A stretch of 64,000 nucleotides of DNA. Origin: Arenibacter antarcticus (GTDB taxonomy: Bacteria; Bacteroidota; Bacteroidia; Flavobacteriales; Flavobacteriaceae). This document shows positions 25,843 to 35,583 of the stretch, one piece after another. The translations under genes were made by a program, and so were the position numbers. The notes under the pieces are model-generated. The model was given only the letters and a program-made list of their open reading frames with translations, was not told the origin of the DNA and did not search any database. Numbering within the stretch: position 1 is the stretch's first letter; each line of letters opens with the position of its first letter. The stretch is from contig NZ_CP166679.1 of NCBI RefSeq assembly GCF_041320605.1, forward strand, positions 1,364,001 through 1,428,000, in the 5' to 3' direction.

Positions 25843-28314
25843 TTAAGAGCCACACATTAAACAATCATCATCTGCTTGACCCTCTTTTGCCCTTGCGATC
25901 ATTTCCTTCATTTCTGCAGGTGTCAACGGCTGAACCTCCAGTTCTTCTTGGTTGGCAGGAGCCGCTTGTACCGAAATAGTCTTGGTAACCTCAGGAGCAA
26001 TTATAGCCGCCTCAATCGCCTTTTCGGTAGGCTCCTCCTGTTTCTTACTATTGTCCAAGGTAAACTTAATGGCATCTGCCGCAGCTTTGGTCCTTAGGTA
26101 GTACATTCCAGTTTTAAGCCCACTTTTCCAGGCATAAAAATGCATGGAAGTCAATTTAGAATAATTTGCATTTTCCATGAACAAATTAAGAGACTGACTT
26201 TGGTCTATAAAGTAACCACGCTGTCTGGACATATCAATAATATCCTTCATACTTAATTCCCAGACCGTTTTATACAACTCTTTAATGTCCGCAGGTATTC
26301 CTTCTATATGTTGAATGGAGCCATTGGCCCTCATTAACTCTTGTTTTAAATTCTCGTTCCAAAGGCCTAGGCTTACCAAGTCTTCTAATAAATGTTTATT
26401 GACCACAATAAACTCTCCGGACAATACCCTACGGGTATAGATATTGGACGTATATGGCTCAAAGCATTCGTTATTCCCCAAAATCTGTGAGGTGGAAGCA
26501 GTAGGCATAGGAGCTACCAAAAGCGAATTTCGAACTCCCGCCTTTTGGACCTCTTTACGCAATTTTCCCCAGTCCCATCTTCCTGAAAGTTCCTCATCCT
26601 TAACGCCCCATAAATTGTGCTGAAACTCCCCCTTAGAAATAGGGGAACCTTCGTAACTAGAGTAGACCCCTTCTTCTTTTGCCATTTCCATTGAAGCGGT
26701 TACTGCCGCAAAATACAAAGTCTCAAAAATTTCTTGGTTCAACTTTTTCGCACCCTCACTGGTAAATGGCAATCGCAGCAATATAAACACATCTGCCAAT
26801 CCCTGCACTCCTAAACCAATAGGTCTGTGACGGAAATTGGAATTTTCCGCTTCTATTACGGGATAGTAATTCCTATCTATTACTTTATTTAGGTTTCTTG
26901 TGACCCTTTTAGTGACTTTATACAATTCCTTGTGATCAAATTCACCACTTTTAATAAACATAGGTAAGGCAATGGAAGCCAAATTACATACAGCAACCTC
27001 ATCTGGCGAGGTATATTCCAATATTTCCGTACATAGATTAGAAGACCTTATGGTTCCTAAATTCTTCTGGTTGCTCTTACGATTCGCAGCATCCTTGTAC
27101 AGCATATACGGCGTCCCTGTTTCTATTTGGGATTCCAGTATTTTCTCCCAGAGATCACGAGCTTTTATTGTTTTTCTTCCTTTATTTTCAGCTTCGTACT
27201 TCAGGTAAAGCGCATCAAATTCCTCCCCGTGAATTTTAAATAGGTCTGGGCATTCGTTGGGACACATCAAGGTCCAATTTTCGTTAGACTCCACCCTCTT
27301 CATAAACAAATCCGGTATCCACATTGCATAAAAAAGGTCACGTGCACGCATTTCCTCTTTCCCGTGATTTTTCTTTAGATCTAGAAAATCGAAAATATCG
27401 GCATGCCACGGCTCTACGTAAATGGCAAAGCTACCCTTTCGTTTTCCACCTCCCTGGTCCACATAGCGTGCGGTATCGTTAAATACCTGTAGCATAGGCA
27501 CTATTCCGTTGGAGGTCCCATTGGTCCCTGCAATATACGATCCGGTAGCCCGTACATTATGGATAGAAAGTCCAATCCCACCTGCCGATTGTGAAATCTT
27601 TGCGGTCTGTTTTAGGGTATCATAAATCCCATCGATACTATCATCCTTCATGGCTAAAAGGAAACAGGAAGACATTTGTGGTTTTGGGGTCCCAGAATTG
27701 AATAAGGTGGGTGTGGCGTGCGTAAAATACTTTTTGGACATCAGCTCATAGGTTTCTATGGCAGCATCCAGATCGTTTAAATGTATCCCAATGGAAACCC
27801 GCATAAGCATATGCTGAGGCCTTTCGGCTATTTTCCCATTAACTTTAAGCAAATAAGAGCGCTCCAAGGTTTTAAATCCAAAATAATCATAGCTAAAATC
27901 GCGATTATAAATAATGGTCGAGTCCAATTTCTCAGAATTCTCAACAATTACCCTAAATACCTCATCGGAGAGCATTGGCGCCTTTTTTCCATTCCTTGGA
28001 TTAACGTACTCATAAAGATCCTTCATAGTTTCGGAGAAGGATTTTTTGGTGTTCTTGTGCAGGTTGGAGACAGAGATCCGTGCGGCCAACTTAGCATAAT
28101 CCGGATGGGAGGTAGTCATGGTTGCAGCGATTTCTGCTGCCAAATTATCGAGTTCCGAGGTGGTCACACCATCATAAAGTCCCTCAATAACCCTCATAGT
28201 CACCTTTAGGGGATCCACTAAATCGTTTAGACCATAACACAATTTTCTCACCCTCGCAGTGATCTTATCGAACATGATCAACTCTTTTCTTCCGTCTCTT
28301 TTTACTACAAACAT
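25843..28314 (-). CDS. nrdA: Ribonucleoside-diphosphate reductase alpha subunit (class I)
   Basis: The catalytic subunit of class I RNR, 823 residues, reducing NDPs to dNDPs. An ATP-cone at residues 1-90 (allosteric activity site) is followed by the ten-strand barrel. [11 protein letters not shown] carries the first redox Cys, and [10 protein letters not shown] the Asn-Cys-Glu radical triad. The [13 protein letters not shown] and [12 protein letters not shown] segments are conserved in the family. The C-terminal redox pair Cys818-x-x-Cys821 passes electrons from thioredoxin. A stretch rich in Glu/Ala/Pro at about 755-800 links the core to that tail. nrdB lies upstream with about 170 bases between them, same strand. 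Confidence 0.97.
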   Translation of the reverse strand: MFVVKRDGRKELIMFDKITARVRKLCYGLNDLVDPLKVTMRVIEGLYDGVTTSELDNLAAEIAATMTTSHPDYAKLAARISVSNLHKNTKKSFSETMKDLYEYVNPRNGKKAPMLSDEVFRVIVENSEKLDSTIIYNRDFSYDYFGFKTLERSYLLKVNGKIAERPQHMLMRVSIGIHLNDLDAAIETYELMSKKYFTHATPTLFNSGTPKPQMSSCFLLAMKDDSIDGIYDTLKQTAKISQSAGGIGLSIHNVRATGSYIAGTNGTSNGIVPMLQVFNDTARYVDQGGGKRKGSFAIYVEPWHADIFDFLDLKKNHGKEEMRARDLFYAMWIPDLFMKRVESNENWTLMCPNECPDLFKIHGEEFDALYLKYEAENKGRKTIKARDLWEKILESQIETGTPYMLYKDAANRKSNQKNLGTIRSSNLCTEILEYTSPDEVAVCNLASIALPMFIKSGEFDHKELYKVTKRVTRNLNKVIDRNYYPVIEAENSNFRHRPIGLGVQGLADVFILLRLPFTSEGAKKLNQEIFETLYFAAVTASMEMAKEEGVYSSYEGSPISKGEFQHNLWGVKDEELSGRWDWGKLRKEVQKAGVRNSLLVAPMPTASTSQILGNNECFEPYTSNIYTRRVLSGEFIVVNKHLLEDLVSLGLWNENLKQELMRANGSIQHIEGIPADIKELYKTVWELSMKDIIDMSRQRGYFIDQSQSLNLFMENANYSKLTSMHFYAWKSGLKTGMYYLRTKAAADAIKFTLDNSKKQEEPTEKAIEAAIIAPEVTKTISVQAAPANQEELEVQPLTPAEMKEMIARAKEGQADDDCLMCGS

Positions 28315-28482
28315 TTTATTTTATCGATTTTGAGTTATGGTTTTTGTGGTGTAATTTTAGAATTACGGCTTTCCATCAACAAAAGCCAAATCCTAAAGCA
28401 GCCCGCAATAACTTGTATTTCCTTGAAATTCCGATTTCCGCCATCAGCGATCATCCTGAATTAAAACTACAGTTGGAAATCC

Positions 28483-29469
28483 TTAAAAATCCGCGTCGAA
28501 GCTAATTTTCTGGGAATCTTCGTCATTATCCTTATTCATTACACCAGCCTTTTGGTATTCCGCAACGCGTTTTTCAAAAAAATTGGTTTTACCTTGTAAG
28601 GATATCATATCCATAAAGTCGAATGGATTTGTGGAATTATACACTTTTTGACATTCCAGTTCCACCAATAACCTATCCGTAACAAACTCTAGGTATTGTG
28701 TCATTAATTTTGAGTTCATACCAATAAGGCTTGCAGGAAGCGATTCGGTAATAAACTCCCTTTCTATATTAAGGGCATCCACCAAAATCTCAGTGATACG
28801 CGCTTTTGGCACCTTATTCACCAAGTGATGGTTATGAAGGTGTACCGCATAGTCACAATGCATTCCCTCATCTCTAGAAATTAGCTCATTGGAAAAGGTA
28901 AGTCCGGGCATTAGTCCTCTTTTCTTTAGCCAAAAAATAGAACAAAAGGCTCCTGAGAAGAAAATACCTTCCACCGCCGCAAAGGCGATCAGGCGTTCCG
29001 CAAAACTCGGAGAATCTATCCACTTTAAGGCCCAGTCTGCCTTCTTTTTAATTGCAGGGAAAGTCTCTATAGCATTAAATAGTAAATCCTTTTCCTTTTC
29101 ATCTTTTACATAAGTATCTATCAATAAGGAATAGGTTTCGGAGTGGATATTCTCCATCATAATCTGAAAACCATAAAAGAACTTAGCTTCTGCGTATTGC
29201 ACTTCGCTTACAAAATTTTCGGCAAGATTTTCGTTGACGATTCCATCTGAAGCTGCAAAAAAGGCTAGAATATGTTTAATAAAATATCTTTCGTCACTAT
29301 TTAGCTTATTGTTCCAATCCGTTAAATCTGAATGTAAATCTATTTCTTCAGCAGTCCAAAAACTAGCCTCACATTTCTTATACCAATCCCATAGGTCATG
29401 ATGTTTAATTGGAAAAATAACAAAGCGGTTTAGATTTTCCTCCAGAATCGGCTCAATAGCTACTGACAT
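28483..29469 (-). CDS. nrdB: Ribonucleoside-diphosphate reductase beta subunit (class Ia type)
   Basis: Supplies the tyrosyl radical for NrdA. The 328-residue ferritin-like protein has the first metal-ligand helix ([12 protein letters not shown]), then ENIHSETY, which contains Glu, His and the radical Tyr at E. coli spacing (E-x2-H-x3-Y). Later helices give EGIFF and [15 protein letters not shown]. The presence of the Tyr argues for a diiron class Ia or dimanganese Ib cofactor rather than Ic. Gene order with nrdA and absence of nrdI/nrdE points to Ia. I start at Met 29469 (MSVAIEP); upstream codons to 29535 are atypical. Confidence 0.96.
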   Translation of the reverse strand: MSVAIEPILEENLNRFVIFPIKHHDLWDWYKKCEASFWTAEEIDLHSDLTDWNNKLNSDERYFIKHILAFFAASDGIVNENLAENFVSEVQYAEAKFFYGFQIMMENIHSETYSLLIDTYVKDEKEKDLLFNAIETFPAIKKKADWALKWIDSPSFAERLIAFAAVEGIFFSGAFCSIFWLKKRGLMPGLTFSNELISRDEGMHCDYAVHLHNHHLVNKVPKARITEILVDALNIEREFITESLPASLIGMNSKLMTQYLEFVTDRLLVELECQKVYNSTNPFDFMDMISLQGKTNFFEKRVAEYQKAGVMNKDNDEDSQKISFDADF

Positions 29470-29832
29470 ATCTTTTATATTTATAAGTTTTCTAATTTTG
29501 ATTGGGGGTATCTGCCCATGGACAGGAGTAAACAAAGATTGTTAATTTCATCCAATTTCTTAAGTCCATTTACCACATAAACTCACAAAGTTTTTAACAG
29601 ACTTTGTTGAAATCCATCCTTGCTTGCGATGTTCATTAGCTTTTCAGAACATTTTTTTTCTTATAAGTTTTTTCAGCTTCAGTGGGGAAATTGGTGCAAA
29701 AAAATAAACCAAAAAGTATATAGATAAACATACTTTTTGGTTTATTAATCCACCTTACCCCAAAACACTTCAACCACAATGGGAAGGCTAAGTTATATAC
29801 CCGATTAGAAAATACCTATTAGATTCAGCAAC
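29470..29832. other. nrdB upstream region
   Basis: 363 bases upstream of nrdB. I see no NrdR-like box and no exact TAnnTTTG on the minus strand. The terminator at 29703-29746 lies in it. Confidence 0.5.
29703..29746 (-). terminator. Terminator of the 30-residue membrane protein gene
   Basis: 16-base perfect arms (AATAAACCAAAAAGTA and its complement) with a 12-base loop. Read on the minus strand the hairpin is followed by seven T. It lies 86 bases after the stop of the small gene at 29833-29925. Confidence 0.75.
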
Positions 29833-29925
29833 CTAAAAGGATAGTGCTACCAAAATCATAATTATGGATAGCATAAACATAGCCATAAAAATTAGTGTGA
29901 TGCCATTTAGAGGTTTAGTTGTCAT
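29833..29925 (-). CDS. 30-residue single-helix membrane protein, unrecognised
   Basis: A short frame too small for most gene finders: MTTKPLNG followed by one hydrophobic helix of about 21 residues (ITLIFMAMFMLSIIMILVALSF) running to the end. Short cytosolic head, one transmembrane span and no tail is a typical small-membrane-protein layout. Support for a real gene: strong amphipathic/hydrophobic coherence, a T-rich terminator downstream on the same strand, and a near-consensus -7 box (TATATTTTG, one base too long) about 55 bases upstream. No homologue is known to me and function is unknown. Confidence 0.5.
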   Translation of the reverse strand: MTTKPLNGITLIFMAMFMLSIIMILVALSF

Positions 29926-30824
29926 AATGCTTGAGTTTAGTTAGTTTTTCTAGTTGAGTCAATTTAATTGAGTTTCGAACTCATCAAAATATAGTATGGA
30001 TTAAAGCCAAGCAGCTTACTCAAATAAAAAATGACAATCCCAATTTACCGCACTGGTCTTTTAGGAGTTTCCTTGCTCTATAAACAACAATATTTGAGGC
30101 TTCTTGTCCCTTTGGAACAATTAGCGTTTCCAAAAACAAAAGTCCCTGTTATACTCTTAAGGAACTACAATAGCCAACCATACACCTTTCATCAAATCTA
30201 AACCATCTCTATCTCCCATGGCAATACGTATGTAACAAACTATACGACATATGTAACACAGCAGTACAATTCACATCAACACGCCTGTAGTTACAGTTAC
30301 TCCGTTGGGGATTTTCAAAAGAAATTCTTAAAAAGACTTTTTACTATAGGATAGCGCCTAAAACCAATTGCATAGTCCACCCTATTTATAATACAATCAG
30401 AAGTTTTATTGCTTGACTAGAGGAAGATGATATCAATAAAAAAAATAGGCCAAATATAAATATTTGGCCTATTTGGCTGAATCCATGTAATTCTAGCCTT
30501 ATTTGCTAATTCTGCCAAAAAGTACAACCCATTTAACGCAAAGGTTATGAATTACTAGATTTGATTTCACTTGCCATAGGTAGTTCCCCCGAAACCTAAA
30601 CACAATTAAAAATTCAAATCCGACGAGTTGGTCATGTTATTCAATTTAACCTCACGTCTTCGGTATTGCAGTATACAACTAAACGTTCAACTCAATGAAC
30701 ATATCCGATCTGGATCGCACTTTATTTGGCAGAATTAAATTATTATCAATTACTTAAGGTTTCTGCGACCATACCATTGGACACAAAAACGAACAAATAC
30801 CTCATTGTATCTTTTCGCAAATAA
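29926..30824. other. About 900 bases without convincing genes
   Basis: AT-rich region between two small genes. It contains the minus-strand terminator at 30444-30473 and short stop-rich frames only. I see no decayed gene that I can name. Confidence 0.5.
30444..30473 (-). terminator. Intrinsic terminator on the minus strand
   Basis: 13-base perfect arms (AATAGGCCAAATA/TATTTGGCCTATT) with a 4-base loop. The minus strand continues with nine T. It would end a transcript from the 58-residue gene at 30825-31001, leaving a 350-base untranslated tail, or an unseen RNA. Confidence 0.75.
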
Positions 30825-31001
30825 CTATCGCTTCCACACCTCTTGAGTAGGCGCTGCTTTGTTTTCAGCAAAATTCTTATGGGCATCCACATCACTATTG
30901 GCCAACTTATTCTCCTGTAAGCCTGTCTTATGTCCATCCGTCATAATTGCTAGGGCCAAGGTTAATATCAATCCAATAAAAAAAAGTAGACATTTTTTCA
31001 T
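30825..31001 (-). CDS. 58-residue secreted or membrane-anchored small protein, unrecognised
   Basis: Minus-strand frame MKKCLLFFIGLILTLALAIM followed by a polar stretch (TDGHKTGLQENKLANSDVDA, then HKNFAENKAAPTQEVWKR). The N-terminus is a clean signal peptide or anchor (two Lys then about 16 hydrophobic residues), and the mature part is hydrophilic. A perfect -7 box on the same strand (31056-31063) supports transcription. It may also be anchored by an uncleaved helix. The only longer frame over this stretch (30746-30937) is out of frame and lacks such a pattern. No family known to me. Confidence 0.55.
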   Translation of the reverse strand: MKKCLLFFIGLILTLALAIMTDGHKTGLQENKLANSDVDAHKNFAENKAAPTQEVWKR

Positions 31002-31055
31002 CACCCAGATTTTTGTACTGTTGGTTATTCACAATTTTTGGGGAAATGGGAGAAT

Positions 31056-31063
31056 CAAATATA
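31056..31063 (-). promoter_or_regulatory. -7 box for the 58-residue protein gene
   Basis: Minus strand TATATTTG matches TAnnTTTG, 55 bases before the ATG at 31001. No clear TTG partner at 17-23 bases. Confidence 0.4.
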
Positions 31064-31286
31064 TACTAAACAAAATGTCCACATCTAACATTTTGTATAA
31101 ATGGTAATGTATCCTGTATAGATGGCAAAATCACCAATAACACCAACGAATTCAGTATGTTCCATAGCATAAGAGACTAAAAATAAACCGCTACCACTAA
31201 ATTTCCAATCTTAAGGATATATCCGCATTTTATACTTAAATCAATTCCATTGACACAAATTGTTATTACCCAACAGACAATAGGTT

Positions 31287-31294
31287 TATTTTTG
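31287..31294 (+). promoter_or_regulatory. -7 box of the LytTR regulator gene
   Basis: TATTTTTG, 17 bases before the ATG. A TTG lies 24 bases further upstream, slightly longer than the usual spacing. Confidence 0.4.
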
Positions 31295-31311
31295 TTTATC
31301 TTTCCTAAACT

Positions 31312-32046
31312 ATGTTAGAAGCTGTTTTAGTAGACGACGAAATTAAAGCACTCCAAAGTCTTTCTTGGGAATTGACTAATTTCAGCAATGAAATTAAGGT
31401 GGTAGCTTCCTTTACAGATCCTTTTGAGGCGTTAGAGTATTTGCAGCAAAATACTCCAGACTGTTTATTTCTGGATATTGAAATGCCCACAATGGATGGT
31501 TTTCAATTCATTCAGAAACTGCAGAACAAGGATTTTCCAGTAGTTATTACCACAGCATATAATCAATATGCCATTAAAGCCCTAAAACACGACGCTATTG
31601 ATTATTTATTAAAACCAATAGATACCGATGATCTAAACGTAACCATTGCCAAGATAAGAAAGCACAATAACAAGAACTACGCCCATGACAAACTGGAGAA
31701 AATTCTCTTAAAGTTTAATTCTACTTCGCTACACAAGAAAATCACCATCAACACGGACGGAAAATTATTATTTTTAGAAAGCGATGAAATCTTATATGCA
31801 GAATCAGACGGGAATTACAGTACTTTATTCTTAAGTGACGGGCAAAAAATATTGCTGACCAAAAAATTAAAAGAGGTTAACGAGCTACTACCTAAGGATA
31901 CTTTTTTCAGAATTCACAATTCCTATATTATCAACATGAATAAAATAAAGGAATTTCTAAAAACCGATGGGTACGTTATATTACAATCCAACCATAAAAT
32001 TCCAGTTTCAAGACAAAAAAAGTCAGACTTCCTGGATTTAATCTAA
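31312..32046 (+). CDS. LytTR-type response regulator
   Basis: A 244-residue DNA-binding response regulator. The receiver domain (1-120) has acidic residues at 8-9, the phospho-acceptor Asp55 in DCLFLDIEMPTMDG, and the LKPID segment near residue 103. After a short linker comes a LytTR domain (about 145-240) with YAESDGNYSTLF, FRIHNSYIINMNKI and PVSRQKK, as in AgrA/LytR regulators. The cognate TPR-histidine kinase starts 19 bases downstream. Targets cannot be told from the window. Confidence 0.95.
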   Translation: MLEAVLVDDEIKALQSLSWELTNFSNEIKVVASFTDPFEALEYLQQNTPDCLFLDIEMPTMDGFQFIQKLQNKDFPVVITTAYNQYAIKALKHDAIDYLLKPIDTDDLNVTIAKIRKHNNKNYAHDKLEKILLKFNSTSLHKKITINTDGKLLFLESDEILYAESDGNYSTLFLSDGQKILLTKKLKEVNELLPKDTFFRIHNSYIINMNKIKEFLKTDGYVILQSNHKIPVSRQKKSDFLDLI

Positions 32047-32065
32047 TACTATAAAACTCACCTCC

Positions 32066-34030
32066 TTGAAGTTTACACTTTTCTATACTTACGAGCATGT
32101 AAACCTTAGGATTACCTTACTATTGTCATTTTTTTTCTGCTTCTTTAATTTAGTGTCCCATTCCCAAGAAGTCCCAGAATCCTTTAAAAAACTAAGTGAC
32201 AGCCTTATCCTTGCTGCACCAGACACCTATAGGAAACTCGATTCGGTTCTTCGGCAAAAAAGAACCGACACCCTATTTATGGGGTACTTTAATAAGGCAT
32301 CCGCCGATAAAAAATATTATATTGGTCAAGCTTACGCCCTTAACCAATTGGGACGAAAATATAGAGATATTTCCCAATTCTCCAAGGCAATTTCACTTCA
32401 CAAACTGGCCCTAAAAGCCGCTGAAAAGTCGAACAATCTAGAATTTAGAATATACAGCCTAAATATGTTAGGGGTGATATACCGCAAGAGTGACGCCATT
32501 AAAATAGCATTGGACTACCACCAAGAGGCGCTAGCTCTGGCAGCAACAGTAAAAAACCCATCCAATGGCATTAAAAGAAGTATTAATGTCGCCTTAAACA
32601 GTATAGGTAATCTTTACCAAACCCTTCGGCAATATGATATTGCCATTGCACAGTATAAGAAATCCATGATATTGGAAAAGGAACTCAATAATAAATTGGG
32701 ATTGGCCATAAACTATCAAAATATTGGAGAATGTTTGGAAAACAAGGGGCAACTTACAGAAGCACTGCACCACTATAGAACGTCCTTAGATTATAACAAT
32801 GAAATTAAGAATAATAAGGGATTAATAATTTGCAAAAACAGCATAGCCAAAGTATACATAATTCAAAATAAGGCCAAGGAAGCACTAGAAATTTTAGAGC
32901 CCAACTTACTTGCTGCTGAAAATCTTGGGGACATGTACATTATAACTTCCATTAATCTTAATATGGGATGGGCATTAATGGAATTGAAGGAGTACACTGT
33001 TTCTGAAAAACATCTAAACCAAGGCTTGGAAATAGCCAAAAACCACCACTTTCCAAGTTTTATATCCGAAGGTTATACTTTATTATCCAAATTGGCCACC
33101 TATAAGGAAAGTTATAAAAATGCCCTTCTGTATTACCAAAAAGCAGAAAGCTTAAATATAGCTATCAACAGTGAGGTTAACCGTAAATACATTTACGACC
33201 TTATTATAAAATACGAAACGGAGAAACAAAACAATCAAATAACCACCTTGGCCAATGAAAATACCTTGATCAACCTTAGGCTTAAAAGGAAAACCAACAC
33301 CCTGATCATTGGTGCCTTGGGAATGGCATTGCTCACTTTTCTACTATACATTCTTTATAGACAGAAGGAATTAAAAAATGAAAAAAAGATCCTAACCTTA
33401 GAACAAAGCATGTTGCGCAGTCAGATGAATCCCCATTTTTTGTTCAACTCCCTTAACTCTATTAAACTTTATATAATAAACAACGATAAGAAAAACGCCG
33501 TTCATTATCTCAATAAATTTTCCAAATTAGTTCGCAAGATACTGGAAGCATCGTCCTTAAAGGAAATTTCCCTATTTGATGAACTGGAAACCATTGAGCT
33601 TTATATGAATATAGAAAACATCCGATTTTCCAACGAAATTAATTTCACCACCCAGATAGACGAGCCCATAGACCCCCATAATATTAAAATCCCATCATTG
33701 ATCTTACAACCTTTTTTAGAAAATTCGCTATGGCATGGCCTCTCTACCAAGGAAGGGGAAAAAAATATAGATTTAAGGGTAAGTAAGGAACACGAAAATT
33801 ATATTCAAATAACCATAACGGATAATGGAATTGGAAGAAAAGCTTCTGAAAGACTAAAGAAAAATAAGGTCTTAAAACGTATATCCATTGGGATAGACAT
33901 TACCAAAGAACGATTAGCTAACTTCTCCAAAGACTTTGACAACTCTTTTCAGGTAGAAATAATAGACCTTTACAACTCCAAAAAGGAAGCTTTAGGCACC
34001 CGGGTAATCTTGCATATCCCTACTTCTTAG
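32066..34030 (+). CDS. TPR-containing LytS-type sensor histidine kinase
   Basis: A 654-residue membrane kinase. An N-terminal signal/anchor (ITLLLSFFFCFFNLVSHSQ) is followed by a periplasmic set of tetratricopeptide repeats (about 75-390, with N-x-x-G-N/E and Y-x-x-A-L units). One transmembrane helix lies at about 413-432 and leads into a His_kinase domain with phospho-acceptor His457 in MNPHFLFNSLNSIK. The ATP-binding part contains LILQPFLENSLWHG and ITDNGIG. The start appears to be TTG, since the nearest ATG is out of frame. It forms an operon with the LytTR regulator. The stop lies 11 bases inside the converging DUF3109 gene. Confidence 0.93.
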   Translation: MKFTLFYTYEHVNLRITLLLSFFFCFFNLVSHSQEVPESFKKLSDSLILAAPDTYRKLDSVLRQKRTDTLFMGYFNKASADKKYYIGQAYALNQLGRKYRDISQFSKAISLHKLALKAAEKSNNLEFRIYSLNMLGVIYRKSDAIKIALDYHQEALALAATVKNPSNGIKRSINVALNSIGNLYQTLRQYDIAIAQYKKSMILEKELNNKLGLAINYQNIGECLENKGQLTEALHHYRTSLDYNNEIKNNKGLIICKNSIAKVYIIQNKAKEALEILEPNLLAAENLGDMYIITSINLNMGWALMELKEYTVSEKHLNQGLEIAKNHHFPSFISEGYTLLSKLATYKESYKNALLYYQKAESLNIAINSEVNRKYIYDLIIKYETEKQNNQITTLANENTLINLRLKRKTNTLIIGALGMALLTFLLYILYRQKELKNEKKILTLEQSMLRSQMNPHFLFNSLNSIKLYIINNDKKNAVHYLNKFSKLVRKILEASSLKEISLFDELETIELYMNIENIRFSNEINFTTQIDEPIDPHNIKIPSLILQPFLENSLWHGLSTKEGEKNIDLRVSKEHENYIQITITDNGIGRKASERLKKNKVLKRISIGIDITKERLANFSKDFDNSFQVEIIDLYNSKKEALGTRVILHIPTS

Positions 34031-34592
34031 AATGTTCTTGGGCAATCTGCTCCAATTCTGCATACCATTTTTTGCCAAATTTTCTGATAAGTGCATCCTT
34101 TACAAACTTATAAATAGGCACTTTTAGTTCGCTTCCTAAAGAGCAGGCAGGATCACAAATTTCCCATTTATGGTAATTAACCGCAGTAAGTTCAGAATAT
34201 TCCCGAACCCGAACAGGATACAAATGACAAGAAACCGGTTTTTTCCATTTCGTAGCTCCCTGTTCGTATGCCTCTTCCAAACCACATTTTGCAGTACCGT
34301 TTTCCTTAAATACGGCATAGGCACATTCACTTCCGTTTACCAACGGCGTTTCCCATTCCCCATCTTCTCCACGAATAAACGCTCCTTGCTTCTCTATCTC
34401 AGCAATTCCTTCTGGTCTAAGAAATGGTTTTACCCTACTATAAATATCGACCAATATCTCTGTCTCCCTATCCTCTAATGGCGCACCTGCCTCACCATCA
34501 ACACAACAGGCACCCTTACAAGCAGTAAGGTTACATAGAAAATCATTCTCTATGATTTCTTCCGATACAATTGTTTTTCCTAGTTGAAACAT
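34020..34592 (-). CDS. DUF3109 family cysteine-cluster protein
   Basis: A 190-residue cytosolic protein of the DUF3109/YkgJ-like group. It has a set of Cys residues suited to binding zinc or iron-sulfur: CNLTACKGACC at about 20-30, then C in GSECAYAV, KCGL, SCHLYPVRV and ICDPAC. The start MFQLGKTIVSEEIIENDFLC is the common opening in Bacteroidota. Function is unknown. Its last bases overlap the end of the histidine kinase gene on the other strand. Confidence 0.9.
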   Translation of the reverse strand: MFQLGKTIVSEEIIENDFLCNLTACKGACCVDGEAGAPLEDRETEILVDIYSRVKPFLRPEGIAEIEKQGAFIRGEDGEWETPLVNGSECAYAVFKENGTAKCGLEEAYEQGATKWKKPVSCHLYPVRVREYSELTAVNYHKWEICDPACSLGSELKVPIYKFVKDALIRKFGKKWYAELEQIAQEHSKK

Positions 34593-34610
34593 TCCTCAAA
34601 AATTAAGCGA

Positions 34611-34618
34611 CAAAGATA
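34611..34618 (-). promoter_or_regulatory. -7 box of the DUF3109 gene
   Basis: Minus strand TATCTTTG, 19 bases before the ATG. The -33 element is not obvious. Confidence 0.4.
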
Positions 34619-34673
34619 CTCCTTTACTCGGATTATTTTCCCTTAAGTAAATCCAATTCCACTTAATTAAATG

Positions 34674-34681
34674 TAAATTTG
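34674..34681 (+). promoter_or_regulatory. -7 box of the marC-type gene
   Basis: TAAATTTG, 52 bases before the chosen ATG at 34733. No TTG at the ideal distance. Confidence 0.4.
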
Positions 34682-34732
34682 CACCGTCTAAGCCAAACGG
34701 CCCATCGTGTTAATCAGCATCATAGAACATTT

Positions 34733-35311
34733 ATGAATATTAATTTTGATCTAAGGGAAATTATTACGGCCAGTATGGTCCTTTTTGCAGTTATTGATAT
34801 TGTAGGGAGCATCCCTATTATCATTAACCTTCGCAACAAAGTGGGGCATATAGAATCGGGTAAGGCCTCCTTAGTCTCTGCCCTAATTATGATTGCCTTT
34901 CTTTTCGTAGGAGAGGAAATCCTAAAACTCATTGGAATTGATATAAACTCCTTTGCGGTTGCTGGTTCATTTGTAATCTTCTTTTTGGCCATAGAAATGA
35001 TCTTGGGCATAACCCTATATAGGGATGATCATCCAGAAAGCGCCTCCATTGTCCCAATTGCATTTCCGTTGATCGCAGGAGCGGGAACGGTTACCACATT
35101 GCTGTCCCTAAGGGCGGAATATCATGTGGAAAATATCATTATAGCCATTATTATAAACGTTATTTTTGTTTACTTTGTATTGAAATCCTCTAAAAGGATA
35201 GAGAAAATTTTAGGGAAAAATGGACTTAATGTAATCCGTAAAATATTTGGTGTTATTTTGTTGGCCATTGCCGTTAAACTATTTACCACGAATATTAACC
35301 AGTTATTTTAA
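34733..35311 (+). CDS. MarC family integral membrane protein
   Basis: A six-helix inner-membrane protein of 192 residues in the MarC/NAAT family. Typical features are the opening ITASMVLFAVIDIVGSIPI, a mid-section GSFVIFFLAIEMILG, the PLIAGAGTVTTLLSL loop, and NVIRKIFGVILLAIAVKLF at the end. The family was once linked to antibiotic resistance, but its transport role is unsettled. Start chosen at MNINF because the upstream 18 codons do not resemble the family and no ATG begins them. A 66-residue membrane protein follows by 23 bases. Confidence 0.92.
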   Translation: MNINFDLREIITASMVLFAVIDIVGSIPIIINLRNKVGHIESGKASLVSALIMIAFLFVGEEILKLIGIDINSFAVAGSFVIFFLAIEMILGITLYRDDHPESASIVPIAFPLIAGAGTVTTLLSLRAEYHVENIIIAIIINVIFVYFVLKSSKRIEKILGKNGLNVIRKIFGVILLAIAVKLFTTNINQLF

Positions 35312-35334
35312 GGAAAATCTAGAAATTTGATCAG

Positions 35335-35535
35335 ATGAATAAAATATTAATTGTGGTACTTATAATCTTGGGATTAGCCCTTATTGCTTATAACGTAACC
35401 TTGGTGAATTTTGAAGCCCCCTTAGAAGGGAATAGCATCATAGCCTTGATCGGCATAGTGGCATCCCTATGCGCCATTGTATTGCTATTGATCTATAGCA
35501 CGTCAAAAAAAATAGAGAAGAAAATAGAGGAATAA
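35335..35535 (+). CDS. Small two-helix membrane protein, unrecognised
   Basis: A 66-residue protein with two hydrophobic helices (3-23 and 36-55) and a Lys/Glu tail (KKIEKKIEE). It shares the layout of many flavobacterial conserved hypothetical proteins and follows the MarC gene closely, so it is probably co-transcribed. No family name. Confidence 0.75.
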   Translation: MNKILIVVLIILGLALIAYNVTLVNFEAPLEGNSIIALIGIVASLCAIVLLLIYSTSKKIEKKIEE

Positions 35536-35583
35536 AAAGTTCGCATCCCTATCATATTGGGGCCACATTTGCTACAGCTTAAT

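Larger units (their letters stand above)
31002..31311. other. Divergent region upstream of the LytTR regulator
   Basis: 310 AT-rich bases with a TAnnTTTG box on each strand (31056-31063 minus; 31287-31294 plus). Nothing else seen. Confidence 0.5.

Noticed and set aside
29461..29700. NrdR box upstream of nrdB
   Set aside because: I found no sequence close to the NrdR consensus (ACACwAtATaTwGTGT-like) on either strand.
30746..30937. 63-codon minus-strand frame over the small-protein gene
   Set aside because: Out of frame with the 58-residue signal-peptide protein, with irregular composition and no hydrophobic or catalytic pattern.
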